Made by a program: the position numbers and the translations under genes
Part shown: piece after piece, positions 48,806-60,074 of the stretch
Layout: every line of letters begins with the position of its first letter
How positions within the stretch are numbered: the first letter of the stretch is position 1
The notes under the pieces: model-generated
Told to the model about the DNA's origin: nothing
The model's input: only the letters and a program-made list of their open reading frames with translations
Database searches by the model: none
From: Reticulascus tulasneorum
Taxonomy: Eukaryota; Ascomycota; Sordariomycetes; Glomerellales; Reticulascaceae
Direction of reading: 5' to 3'
Length of the DNA: 64,000 nt
Assembly: GCA_001557505.1 (NCBI GenBank)
Contig: LSAX01000010.1
Span: forward strand, 310,001 to 374,000

Positions 48806-50533
48806 TTACGACGTGCTTTCTTCATCCCCGAAACGCATCAATTCAATCCCGTAATGGGAGCCTGGAGCGCTCATGTACTTGATGGTCTTGCACCATTCAA
48901 GCTCCCGCTTCCGTCGAGCCTGACGAAAGTACTCTCTCAACGACCATTGCGCATGGCCAGTAACTTGGAGGCCGATTGTTCCCATTTCAAGGCGATAGCA
49001 GTACTCAATGCTCTGACATAGAAAGCGGGCTAACCTGTCAGCCTTCGCTTCGAGTGACGACATTTGCTCGATGGATTCGGATGTAGGAGCAGTCCTTTTT
49101 TGACCGTGCGGCGGGGCCGGGCCGTAGGAGCCGTCAAGATCATGGCCCGTTGTATGCTTCTCGAGGCCGTCGATCCTTTTATTCAGCAATAGTAACATGG
49201 TCCCGAGAATCTGCAGCATGACTGCTGAAGTAAAGATCAATGCAATCGCACCATTCAACGACTCAAACTCCAAAGCGAACGGAAAGAGTCTCTCCGGGTA
49301 TAAGTCGTCGGATGGATTATGCATTTTTGATGGCACCGCCCAGTGTGCCGATTTTTCAAAACTGAGCCTGAAAGAATCTTGCCATGTGTCAAGCCTCTGA
49401 AATGCGTACAAAAGCGATCGGAGGAGGGCTGGTTCTGGGTTTGAGATGATTGCTTCAGCGCTGGAAAGCACAGCTTCCGATTCTTCTAGGAGTAAAGGAA
49501 CTTCGGAGATGAGATCGACCATTCCTTCAAATGATTCCGCCTTGTGATCCAGGTGCACGAGCTTCCGCCACGTTTCCGCTCTAAGATCAAGAGCTCGACG
49601 CTTCGTAAGTCCTAGAATAACCTACACACCAGAAAGGTTAGCTTAGAGTTTCGCGCTAATGAGATAAACGCACGCATATTATACGAAGGCGCGAGCAAAG
49701 ACTTTGGCAGACTGGTGACGTGTAGTCCGAGGCACGATGTCGCAAGATTTCGGAGATACCTTGGGCATGAGCAAGCCAGCCCTGGTCGTTGGCGAAGATG
49801 AAGAGCTGAAAGGATGTTACTTCGCCAACAGCTTAGACATGACGAGGAGCTTACTTCACAGGTAGAAAGAACAACTATGGAGGCCAGCGTCTCTTCGTTA
49901 TTTGTCAACCTGCCAGGTTCGATGTCCTTGACCAGCTTTTGCAGGGCATTGTTGTACATCTGCAGCCCCGTATCCGTGGAGGTGGATCCCGTCTCCGCAA
50001 TGTGGACTTGGATCGCACAGAAGGCCAGAAGTGAGTGATCTAGAGCGTCGCTCCTCCCTCTTAGGTCACACACGGCTTGTACCCAGGAGTACGATGCTCC
50101 TCCGACACGTAGTTCGTTCCTCATGTGCTCGCGTGGAAGGTACAGATCGCTCAAGAGCGCCCAAGCGTGAGTTCTAAACTCCATCGGTGGACATGATGGA
50201 TTGGAAATGTCTGTTTTCAGACGTCTCAAGATTAGTAGATAGGATGGAGTAGATGCCGCTGTTTCCTGAGCACTGTGGCGCTTGATTTCGGAGAGTGCGG
50301 ACAGAGCACTTGTGGACGGAGCTGCAAATGTTCGGTTGACAAAAACGGTAGCTCTCCCATATCCCCGACATGGGATTCCGGCCTTCTCACACCTCAAACA
50401 CGTGGGTTTCTGAAAGTCACACTAAGAGAAAGAAAGGTCAGCAGAATGTACGGGATGGGACCAATCCGCGTACCTTTACCCGCCGCCTTCTACAGTCGTG
50501 GCACGCCTTGGATTTGCCGGCGACACCGACCAT
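48806..50533 (-). CDS. Zn2Cys6 fungal transcription factor
   Basis: The model has exons 50533-50474, 50421-49855, 49805-49674 and 49621-48806, giving 524 aa. Introns of 52, 49 and 52 bp are all phase 0. The N-terminus is a complete binuclear zinc cluster: Cys11, Cys14, Cys21, Cys28, Cys31 and Cys38 in KACHDCRRRRVK / CDFQKPTCLRCEKAGIPC. The first intron splits the cluster between Lys20 and Cys21. The rest is the helical regulatory region of fungal C6 factors (middle part TCELFIFANDQGWLAHAQGI). Such proteins bind CGG-containing sites, usually as dimers, and often control a neighbouring pathway. It is transcribed away from the MCT-type transporter at 51354, so that transporter is the first candidate target. 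Confidence 0.9.
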
Positions 50534-51353
50534 GGCAGGATTGAGATACCGCACATTTACAATCGGCTTTCGTCTGTATCTGCTCGACTTTTCGCCATAC
50601 TCACAGCCGTACAGGCGTTGAGAGAGGAAGAGTTGCGCTTACACTGCCTGGATGGAGATCGAGGGGGGAATAAGGTCTGACCGGACATCACGGTTCGCTT
50701 CGGAAGAGTCTCGGAAATGCTGACAGATCTCTGCGCTAAGCCAAATATGGCACCATTTCTCGAGCATTGCTGCAGGGATGTCCGTTCAGGTTGAACTGCT
50801 GCCGCTGGAACGAAAAATGGTCCCAGGGACGTCACTAATAAACGTATGTAATTAGGGTAATCGGCAACCCCCCCCTCCCCCCTTCCCCGGGAGATGACTC
50901 TTGTCCCGCACCACAGCCTAACTTTACCAGCGAAGTCCGAGTTTTCGGTGGCTTACCGCTGACTTATATCCAATGGCCCATATCCACATGGCCAGATTTG
51001 GCAACATCCTTCGAGATGCCATCAGGGATTGTAAAACTGCGGTCGTACAGCCAGATGAGGTATCACCGGAGAGCATCGGTTCCCGAGCACAGAAGAGTTG
51101 CGAGATTGGTATAAAGCAGCGGCCAGCACGCCAGTATCGGTAGTCTTTACCCTCCCTCCAACAAAAACAATCGCAACGATCCAACTGCTAGTTTTTAGAA
51201 GATCCACCAAACACCTCTGGTGACCATAGAACGGACCCATTAATACGACTCAACCTTCGTCAACAGACCTGGAGATACTGCAACGGAAGTGCGACTCCTC
51301 AACACAGCGGAAAGAGGAACGGCCCCACACCGCGCGGCTCGGATTCCCAGCAA
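50534..51353. promoter_or_regulatory. Shared divergent promoter, regulator and transporter
   Basis: The 820 bp between the Zn2Cys6 gene (minus) and the MCT-type transporter (plus) contains several CGG triplets suited to a C6 factor. Examples are CCG-N8-CGG at 51066-51079 and three CGG in the same orientation near 50692, 50700 and 50711. No sites have been shown to bind; I infer only that one intergenic region serves both genes. Confidence 0.4.
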
Positions 51354-52908
51354 ATGATGGGCGCTACACGTGATTCCTCTTCCGCTTCGGATCTGGCAGT
51401 TGCAAACGCCGGTCCGAGTACCGACTTGGAGAAGCACGATAATCCCGGGTCACAAGAGGCACTCAACGACCGGGACCCCGGCCCGCCCCCAGATGGCGGG
51501 TTGGAAGCATGGCTAGTGATTCTTGGAGCCTTCTGCACCGTATTTTCAAGCTTTGGCTGGATCAACTGTAAGGATTCCCATGCCGGCTGGTGTCCACCGC
51601 GGCAACACGCTGACTTTCCAAGGTATCGGCGTTTTCCAGAACTACTACCAGCAGAATCAACTCAAGGCATACCCCCCAAGCACGATCGCATGGATACCAT
51701 CGACCGAATCTTTCATGTTGTTCTTCTGGGTATGCACCCTGGCAAGCCTGATCAGTGGTTTACTTTGGACGCTGACATCCAGTATAGGGTCCCGTTGCCG
51801 GGAAATTCACAGACGATTACGGCCCACGATTGCCAATCTTGTTGGGATCGTTCCTGCATGTCTTCGGCCTGATGATGACTTCTATATCGACAAAATACTA
51901 CCAGATATTCCTGGCACAAAGTGTGTGCAGTGCCATAGGATGCAGCTTCCTTTTCTACGCAAGTGAGTGTACCCTCGAGAACTTAGCAATGGAATGACAC
52001 CTGACAACCGCGAAGCCATAGCAGCGTGTGGAACCTGGTTCAAAAAGCACCGGGCACTGGCGTTTGGTATTGCCGTCTCCGGCTCGAGCATCGGTGGTGT
52101 CGTTATGCCAATTATGGTTGAGCGTCTAGTTCGCTCAGTCGGCTTCGGATGGGCCATGCGATGCACTGCATTCCTGATTCTCGGGCTGCTCGTCGTCGGA
52201 AACCTAACTCTCAAGTCCCGTCTCCCGCCGAGTCGGAAAGAGTTCCGCCTCCTTGACTTCGTCACGCCCTTCACCGAGATTCCGTTCCTTCTCCTCACGA
52301 TCTCCTCCTTCTTTATTTACCTTGGAGGATTCCTCCCATTCAACTTCATCATCGCCCAAGGAATTGCAGGTGGGATGTCGGCAGAGCTCGCCGGTTATTT
52401 GGTACCGATCGTGAACGCTGCGTCGTAAGATATTTCCCATATGCCTGACATTGAAACTGCTGGCTGACTGGATTATAGGACTTTTGGCCGAATCATACCG
52501 GCTCACTTCGGCGACAAGTACGGGGTCTTTAATGTGATGATTTTCCACACCATTCTCGCTGCAATCTTCAACCTCGCTATCTGGCTACCAGCAAAGTCTA
52601 ACGCGCCACTCATCGTCTTTGCTGTCTTATACGGATACGCATCAGGGTGCATGTTGTCCATCATTCCCGCCATGGTGGCTACGATGTCTGACGTCCGTAA
52701 TCTCGGCGTCCGCAACGGCGCCTTGTACTCAATGTCCGCGATTGGCGCGCTGATAGGAAGCCCCATTGCAGGTGCCATCGTGAAGAGCCAAAACGGTGGA
52801 TTTTCGGGCCTGATAATATTTTGCGGTGTGGCTATACTTATAGGAACCGTCTTCGCTGTCTTGTCACGACAATCACAGGTGGGATTCAAGTTGAGGGTTC
52901 GGATATAG
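51354..52908 (+). CDS. MFS transporter, monocarboxylate (MCT) type
   Basis: The model has exons 51354-51567, 51623-51729, 51788-51962, 52022-52424 and 52479-52908, giving 442 aa. Introns of 55, 58, 59 and 54 bp have clear donors, and the frame is kept at every junction. The N-terminal tail (about 45 aa, acidic and Ser-rich) leads to the MCT-family opening [20 protein letters not shown] and [16 protein letters not shown]. Later segments fit the family: [44 protein letters not shown] and [16 protein letters not shown]. About 12 membrane helices are present. MCT-type fungal porters move monocarboxylates and related organic acids or secondary metabolites across the plasma membrane; the substrate is unknown. 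The second ATG (51357) is an equally possible start. Confidence 0.9.
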
Positions 52909-54148
52909 AGGGTACTGTAACTGCCAGCACATGGGGCGTTAGCTCACACGACATATTGAAAGAAGATAATCTAGATACCAGTTCAATTTCGCCTACTCAT
53001 TCTCGACAATGTCCGTGTCTGATTGTAGATGAACCACGCTGTTATTGTCGTGTTACTGTAATTTTTCTGCTTTGCCACTGTGACTGCGGTTGCTGGCAAG
53101 CCCGATACCTTAAAACGGTGAACAGGGTTGCCAGTTCGGGATTTCAAAATAGCGTTTTGGATTAAACTTTGACGTCGAAGGCGGCCGTTTGGTGGGAGAT
53201 GATTCCCGAGTCTCTATCATGCATGCGAATGGCAAGCTCACGCCAATTTGCAAGGGGCTTCCCAAGATAAATGACAATAAATAGCCTGGCAAGCAAGTTA
53301 ATCTTGAGTATTCAAGGAAAACTTTGAATCTATTTCTTAGTTCCTACCAACGCAAGCCATAGCGCAGAGTCTATCAGTGAGCATCTGAAACCAAAAGCGA
53401 GGGAAAACGGGGACATCTTGTGGAGAAACAGTGCAGTGTCATCTCTGATTAGAGAAAGACGAACACGTACCTTATTCCGTCAGAATAATCATCTCGTCGG
53501 ACAGCTTTAAAACGGAGTTTTCATCTGAACCGAGATGTTTCATATGGTATAAAGCAAGCCTCAACTGGGTCTCGTGGTCATGGGCGGGCCTACGCGTCTA
53601 CGAAAATAGCCCATTTATATCACCATCACCTCCGCGTCTCAGCAATGTAACCAAACCAAACTTTACGGTCTGACAACTCAGTGCTTTTCGCGGATCTTTG
53701 TCGCTGCAATCTGTAGAATTGTCGCGAAGTTTCGAGACTGGTGGAGTCCTCAGGTTGGCACTTGGTCCGTTTCATGTCCGCTCAGACACGTCTCCGATCT
53801 CCACATTACCCCGGTCTTAGTCCTGTCAATCATCATTACTTTCACCTTATGTTCTAATTTTGGGATGCGCTCAGGCTTGGCGCCTGTAATCTTGGCAGTT
53901 CTGAGTCCGTCGCATCTTTCCCAAGTGCCGCATGTGGCTCTAGAACAGATGCACATAGGTGCCTACTTGGTTTCAACAGGAATATAAATGGCATCTCGTC
54001 GCCCTCGATTGATGAGTTAATTTCTTGCATTTATTCTTCAGCTGCGCTGAAATCCTCTCTTCCATTCTTTCTTCTAATAATAATCGACTCTTTACTCATT
54101 ATATACACTGGACAGGCTGTGCCGATATTCCCAAGTTTTAACATCAAA
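52909..54148. other. Intergenic, no gene seen
   Basis: This 1.2 kb has no supported gene. A TATATA at 54100-54105 lies 44 bp before the start of the next gene and is its likely core promoter. Confidence 0.4.
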
Positions 54149-54541
54149 ATGCACCTCAACAAGTCGATTCTCTCCTTCGTCCTGCTGGCAGTCGGCATCA
54201 AGGCGATCCCTCTTCCACTAAATATCAATCTCGGAGCTTACTCGCCTGCGCTGGTGATTGGTGATGGCGCGATCACTTTCGAAGGAGGTGAGGAGGGCGC
54301 TGCTGCAGAAGGCGCTGGCGGTGGAGTGGAGGCTCGGGACATCGATACCGAGTATGTCAAGCCCAAGCAACGTCGAGATCTTGCTGGATTCGATCGTGCG
54401 CTGACCTACGCCGAGGCTGCTTTAACCAAGGGTCCAAAGGTCCAACTAGGAACGGGAGCGGATGGAGCAGGCATCGGAATCATCGTCGACAACAATCAAG
54501 CAGTGGCGGCTCTTCCAGGAAAGGGAACGGAGGCAGGCTAG
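54149..54541 (+). CDS. Small secreted protein, no Cys in mature part
   Basis: This single-exon gene encodes 130 aa. I start at ATG 54149, which begins a clean signal peptide (MHLNKSILSFVLLAVGIKA); the frame is open ten codons further, to 54119. The mature protein begins IPLPLNINLGAYSPALVIG, passes through a Gly/Ala/Glu-rich stretch, has a dibasic site (PKQRRDL) that could be cut by a Kex2-type protease, and ends in a Gly-rich tail. There is no Cys after the signal peptide. Conserved secreted proteins of this style are common in Sordariomycetes, but I know no function for this one. Confidence 0.65.
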   Translation: MHLNKSILSFVLLAVGIKAIPLPLNINLGAYSPALVIGDGAITFEGGEEGAAAEGAGGGVEARDIDTEYVKPKQRRDLAGFDRALTYAEAALTKGPKVQLGTGADGAGIGIIVDNNQAVAALPGKGTEAG

Positions 54542-54856
54542 AGAGTTTCACTCGGTAGGAATTGCAGATGGTATCACAAACAGCAAGTTTTCAACCACCT
54601 GGCACTTTGTCTGCTGAGTACTAATCCCGCTGTCACAGATATTCGTAAATTTACCTGGCAACCATTACAAGTTAAAAGCGTAATGAGTTGTGGAAGTGCA
54701 TGCAGGTTGAAGGATTGGGCGGTTCACAAATCTGATGGGCTGGACTAGATAGACAGGCAGAGAAGATGATTTGTTGGGGCCGAGGCAGAGTCGAGCACGA
54801 TCAAGGACGTGACGACCACGTCGAATAGGGCACCGTGTAAAAAAGTGGGCTTCAAT
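54542..54856. other. Short intergenic stretch
   Basis: I see nothing beyond the likely 3' end of the small secreted-protein gene. Confidence 0.35.
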
Positions 54857-55114
54857 TTAGGAAAGACATCTGAAAACATCCCTTCCAAATCGTAACTGGT
54901 CATAATATTGAACCATGTACCAAGTGTCAGGTGGCAGGTCTTGCCGAGTTAGCGGGTTATTTCTGGATATTCTTCCTTGAAACTTGGCGTATGATCTGCA
55001 CAGAACGCCGACGATCATGCCAAGCTGATTCACAGGGTGGTTAAACCCTGGTCGATCAGGTTCGGCCATGCGAATTTGTGGCAGTTGACAGTATGCCTGC
55101 ATTGCTTCTTGCAC
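54857..55114 (-). CDS. Possible terminal exon or gene remnant
   Basis: An 86-codon minus-strand frame ends at 54857 and has a real-protein look (MAEPDRPGFNHPVNQLGMIV, DLPPDTWYMVQYYDQLRFGR). The frame continues upstream to a TTTGCACAG sequence near 55130 that could be a splice acceptor, but I found no convincing upstream exon before the arylsulfatase gene on the same strand. It may be the last exon of a gene otherwise lost. The family is not recognised. Confidence 0.3.
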   Translation of the reverse strand: MQEAMQAYCQLPQIRMAEPDRPGFNHPVNQLGMIVGVLCRSYAKFQGRISRNNPLTRQDLPPDTWYMVQYYDQLRFGRDVFRCLS

Positions 55115-55300
55115 GGCTGTGCAAAACGGAATAGAGCACCGGGGTTTGATTGAAGGTCCATTGTGTTATTTACTCAGGAACTTGACTTCGATTACGGCAG
55201 TGACAGACTTTTTAGACAGGGCTGCTAGGATAGGGGTCATTTAAACGACATCATTTTTACCACTGCTTCCATGTGACTCCGGAAAGGCACTAATCCCTGT

Positions 55301-57336
55301 CTACGTCCACTCGCTCCACCTTACACCATCGCGATAAAGCAGCCCCTCGCTCTCGAACTGTGGCCCCTCCGAGTTGAGGAGATAACCAGCCTCACACGCC
55401 GAGAATGACACCTTCTTCTGCTGATACAGGTAGAAATCATCAAAGCGTGGCGAGAGCGCATCCCTTAGATTCTCAACATTTCCAGCCGGATGGAGTGCCT
55501 TCCATGGCTGGGTACAGGTGGTGCCCTTGCACGACTTGAGTACGAAGAGCAGTGAGTCGAGACGCGCCGTGACCTGCTCTAGCGGTACGCCGAGGAGGTT
55601 TGTGCGGCCGTTGTTTTCCTCGGGGAGGAGGAGGTTATACATTTGGCCGGGGTCGGTCTGCCCACAGATTTTGGTTAACATTCCCAAGCTAAGTCTAAAG
55701 ATACGGGCTAGGCTGTGGGGAATGGTAGACTTGCCTTGAGATCGTAGAGTTCATGTTCGTTGGAGCACCACACGGAATAGTAAAGACTGTAGTGCTCCCC
55801 TATAACTCGAACTGCTTTGTATGTGTTATTCCTAAAGATATAGTCGTTCCCCAGGCCGCCTTCGCTGACCGCTAGTCCCCAAAACTCTACAGTCACATGT
55901 TCGTGTCGAGTCTTTTTCGCCTCTACAATCGCTGGCTCTGACAGCGGGAGGATCAGTCCGTCGAAGTCAGGTCTCGCTGGCGCCCCGGCTAACTTCAGAA
56001 TGGTCGGCGCAAGATCAACATGCGTCGTCACGACTTCCGTGACCAGACCCTCAGGCACGCCTGGGCCCCGAATAATGAGCGGCACATTGATATCGGTATC
56101 AAAGCCGCACTCCTTCCCGGGGCGAAGTCTGTGCTGACTGAGGTGATAGCCGTTGTCGGTCGTGTAGATGATGTAGGTGTTGTCGAGAATACCATACTCA
56201 TCCAGCTTGGCGACTACTTCGTCCACCAGCTCGTCCACGGACTGCAGCGCCCGTAAGCGTTGACGGTAAAAGTGGTCGTGCCAAGCGACACTGATCGGGT
56301 CAAGCCGCGGCAGATCGCGAATCCAGTGCGCACCTGATGGCTTTTCGGGGTTAAAATCCGAGCCGCGGGGTATCTTAGCATCCGGAAACAGGTGGCGGTG
56401 CCGCACTGCAGGAATCGGCGGGCCAACGAGGCCGGGTGGCGGCGCAATGATAGGGGCGTTCTCGTCCGGTGGAAGGAGTTCGAGGCCGGCAGCATTGACG
56501 TTACTGTGGGGGGCGATTGGTGCAATGCCGAGAAAGAAAGGCTCGTCGTGGCCAACAGCCACATCGAGAAAGGCCAGTGCCTTTCCCTTCAGAACATCGA
56601 CAGTGTGTTGCCCAAGATGGCTAACGGGTCGCTCATGATCACGCTGGTAGGTAGCGTTGAGATACATGTAGGTATAGGGATCCAGCAGAAAGTCCTACGC
56701 GTATCAGTTTCGCTAAACTCGTGTAGAATCAAGGGTTATCGAACTCACGGAGTGATTCCATCCCTTGACATGAGGGTTGTCGTAGTTCTTCACTGTGTGA
56801 GCGTTGAAGAGCTTCCCTGCATAGTAGGTGTTGTACCCAGCAGCTTGCAGCCAGATGGGAAGATAATCATCGTTGTACCCTCTAGCAATGAACTTTGGGT
56901 ATCCGCCTGAAGTACACATGTCAGCTATAAGGACAATAGCAACATAGTCCGGAATCAAGAACGCACCGTACGGCGGATTGATGTCCGTCACATTTGTGTT
57001 GTGAGACAGCTTCCCGGTCAGGATCGACACCCTCGCTGGGCAGCAAATCGCGGTCGTGCAGAAGTGTTTCTTGTACAGCGTGCCTTTGTTGATGAGATGC
57101 TTCTGAATGAGAGGAACATAGTCCAGGGAGTTCATATGCAAATCCTGGTCATCCGTTAGGATGAAAACGATGTTTGGCTTCGAAGACGATGAGGTCTTCT
57201 GCCCCCCTGATTGGAGGATCTGCTGCACGGGGCCATAGAAATTAGGTACTTCTTCTCCAATTGCTCGTGGGATGCCGAAGGATGCAATTGCGACGGAAAC
57301 TACCCAAAGAAATCCCGAGCAACTCAGTTGATGCAT
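55301..57336 (-). CDS. Arylsulfatase (type I sulfatase), secreted
   Basis: The model has exons 57336-56967, 56906-56749, 56694-55735 and 55657-55301, giving 614 aa. The third intron (55658-55734) uses a GC-AG pair with the canonical AAG|GCAAGT donor; the others are GT-AG (60 and 54 bp). The protein has a signal peptide (about 1-27), the metal-binding start PNIVFILTDDQD (Asp62, Asp63), and the sulfatase signature CCPAR at residues 98-102. Cys98 there is the residue converted to formylglycine. It also has the second signature GYNTYYAGKLFNAH and the TTDNGYHLSQH metal site. It resembles fungal arylsulfatases of the Neurospora ars-1 type, which release sulfate from esters when sulfur is scarce. 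The gene lies 0.9 kb from a DAL5-family permease on the same strand, a possible functional partner. Confidence 0.95.
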
Positions 57337-58277
57337 CTTGGCTGGATTTTGGGGAATCCGATTCCTGAGTTCCAGATCAAATTACTGGGACATCTACCTC
57401 TCAATTGAGGGCGAGGCGCGCCTTCAAATGCTGGGCATAATTCCCTCATGCTGCTCCTCTTCCAGCCACCGAGGCCTGTTTATGGCAGCGTCCATCCACC
57501 TCACCATGCCACTATTGATGATTGCGTGCTTTTGATATCTCTGACGCCAGCAGTCTGCACTCAGCGGTAGACACTCCGGTTGGTTGTGATGGGCCTGGGC
57601 AGACCCGGCTGCCGGGGACGCTGTGCCTACTTTGATTTAGCGTAACTGTCTTAGCCGTTTTCTGCTATTGCGTGCCCCTCTCGAAGCCAGAATCGCCAAC
57701 CCCACCAGCTCCGACAAGCCGGAGCCGACTCCGCCATCGGAAACTTGGTGTAGCAATGATTGGACAAGTCCGTGTGCGTGTATTTATTACCGACTTGATG
57801 AGGAAGCGACTGAACTCGATTCTGAGCGTAGCAATGCCATGAACTGGGCTAGACCGGATTTCTTTGACACCCATGACTGCAACTTCGTGGCCAGCCCATA
57901 AGCGAAATGAGCAAGGGTTATTAAACAAATTTCCAGGTCACCGTAGGCAAGTGAGAATCCATCATCAGGAGTAGAATACAATGCGCGGCAAAAATCTTCC
58001 TTACACTCTCCGAAGACCTCAGTGAATGAACGGAATGAACAGCCTTGAAAGATTGGTGCCTCCCCACAGCTGGAAGAAGCTGAATTACCTCGAGTTCTTA
58101 TGCAATGGGATAGGTGGTTATGGATTTGAAACCAATGTATTGTGGAACAAATGGACAGTATCTAGATAGGTCCGGATAGCACGACTCGATCTAGGAGTTG
58201 CGAACCAATCTGCATATATACACAGAACACATCCGACTCCTCCCGACCGGCGTAGGTCAGATGCTTACGGCTCAGAT
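57337..58277. other. Intergenic between MFS permease and arylsulfatase
   Basis: This region holds the 3' end of the permease gene and the arylsulfatase promoter. A 77-codon plus-strand frame (57668-57901) has no recognisable domain. I looked for, and did not find, a clear bZIP sulfur-regulator palindrome. Confidence 0.4.
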
Positions 58278-60074
58278 CTAGTAAGTATAACGGAACATCT
58301 TGTTCTCCCGATCGGTCATTGTAGCCCAGACCTCAGGCTCCATGTACGCTTCCTCAGCCTCTAGCTTCGGCGCAGCACGCTTCTTGTTGGCCCACATGTA
58401 GTACAGAAAGAGTAGAAATGTGGTGAATGCGCATCCGGCCTGGGTACCCATGACGGCAAGTTTGGCTGGGCGATAGTCGGGGGCATCACGAGCTTGGAAG
58501 GTTTGCGGGCCGATAATGTTGCCCAGCGAGAACGAGCCGCTGACGATAGCGGCTGCAAAGGCACGCTTGGTAGCGCCACCAACGTTGGCGGCAGTCCACT
58601 GCCGGCTGGGTAAGTAAAACGGGACAGGGTTTAATAGCGATTGAAGGTGACTCACGTTGTAAAACACTGTGAGAGGGGCAACAACAGCGTTAACCAGGTA
58701 GATGCCCGCAAGAATACCACTTCTGTTAGTGGTTGGAAGGAATGACATCAGAGCACCGCCTAGGATACTACATCGATGTTAGTCAATGTTCATCTGAGTG
58801 GAACAGTAGGGGACCCACGCTGGGATGATGCAGACAATGATCCAAGCCCATCGGTTGGATTGCTTTCGTATGCCGTAGCCAACAAGCAGGGTGAAGAAGA
58901 TGCTGACTACTCCCGAGGGCATGGTCATAAGGGCAGCCTGCTTTGGTTTATAGCCCAGATTTCGGATGAGGGTGGCGGAGTAGGTTGTAACGACGCCGCT
59001 GGAGACAGAGAGCTATAGGAAGAGAAAGCAGTTAGCAAGGCAAACTATACAAAACATGACCATGAGTGGCTTACCAAAACTACCGACAGAACCAAAAGAT
59101 ATATTTGAGGATCAGTCAAGGCCTCTACGATCTCCTTTGGACGGAACTTTCGGCTCTCAATGCCGGTCTGATTAACACTGACGTGCTTCAACAGTGCAAC
59201 CTTCTCATTATCGCTCAACCATCGCGCCTTCATCGGTGTATCTGGGAGGAAGAAGAAAGTGCAAGTGCCAACGACGACAGTTACTAGGCCCAAAACCACG
59301 AACATGGTTCTCCATCCGGCCAGCGGAGCATTGGGCAGAATATGCTGAAATCCGTAAGATACCGCGCCTCCAACGATCTGGCCTAGTCCAAGCCCGAGAT
59401 ACCAGAACGAAAAGCGCGGTGCTTGCTCGGACTTTGTGTACCACTGGCTGCTAATGAGGAGCAAAGATGGACCTATAGTCGCTTCGAAGATGCCTAAGAA
59501 CACACGAGACACCAGGAGAGTCTGGTAACTGTGTGCTGCCGCACCGCAAGCAGTTGCAATGCCCCATAGAATGACATTTGCCCCGAGCCATTTGGCCGCT
59601 GGGACCATCTGGAGGAAGTAAACTGTCAAGTTGTTAGCTTCTTGTCCTGGCATTGTTGAGATACAGAGATAGAGAGCTCACTATTTGGAACCTCGAAGCA
59701 GAGCAAAGCAACAAACAAGAAGGTTGCAATGTTGGAAAACTCATTGCCCTTGAGGTTCAGGTCCTTGGGGAGGCCCATGACGGCCGCATACTGCAACATG
59801 TCAGATACTCAGCTGGCTACCGAGACGTGGTGGAGAGAGAGCATACGTTGAGGATGACCTTATCAAGGAACTGCATCGTATAGCAACAGAACATCAAGGG
59901 AACAATATGCCAATCAATCTTGCGTCTCAATGCATTGATGTCAGCCGACTCTGATCCGTGGACATCGCGATGGTCATTGAGAAAGTTCCACGCGGAGTCC
60001 ACGCCGGCAGAGTCATGTCCAGCGGCACTGTGGCTCACCTGGACTTCGTTGGGTTTCTCGTCAGTCGAAGACAT
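58278..60074 (-). CDS. MFS transporter, DAL5/allantoate permease (ACS) family
   Basis: The model has six exons, 60074-59847, 59790-59682, 59622-59075, 59012-58819, 58767-58656 and 58598-58278, giving 503 aa. Introns of 56, 59, 62, 51 and 57 bp keep the frame. The hydrophilic N-terminus (about 55 aa) runs into LRRKIDWHIVPLMFCCYTMQ and FLDKVILN, the opening of anion:cation symporter family porters. Helices continue through RVFLGIFEATIGPSLLLISS, GWRTMFVVLG and WTAANVGGATKRAF, and the tail is short and acidic. This family includes yeast Dal5 and the sulfonate/sulfate-ester transporter Soa1, so the arylsulfatase next door makes sulfur-containing anions a reasonable guess. The 57-nt intron 5 (58655-58599) has no stop in the coding frame, so retaining it would add 19 residues rather than break the protein. 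Confidence 0.9.

Noticed and set aside
42617..60074. Secondary-metabolite gene cluster
   Set aside because: A P450, a Zn2Cys6 factor and two MFS transporters are present, but no PKS, NRPS, terpene cyclase, DMATS or RiPP precursor with repeats is visible.
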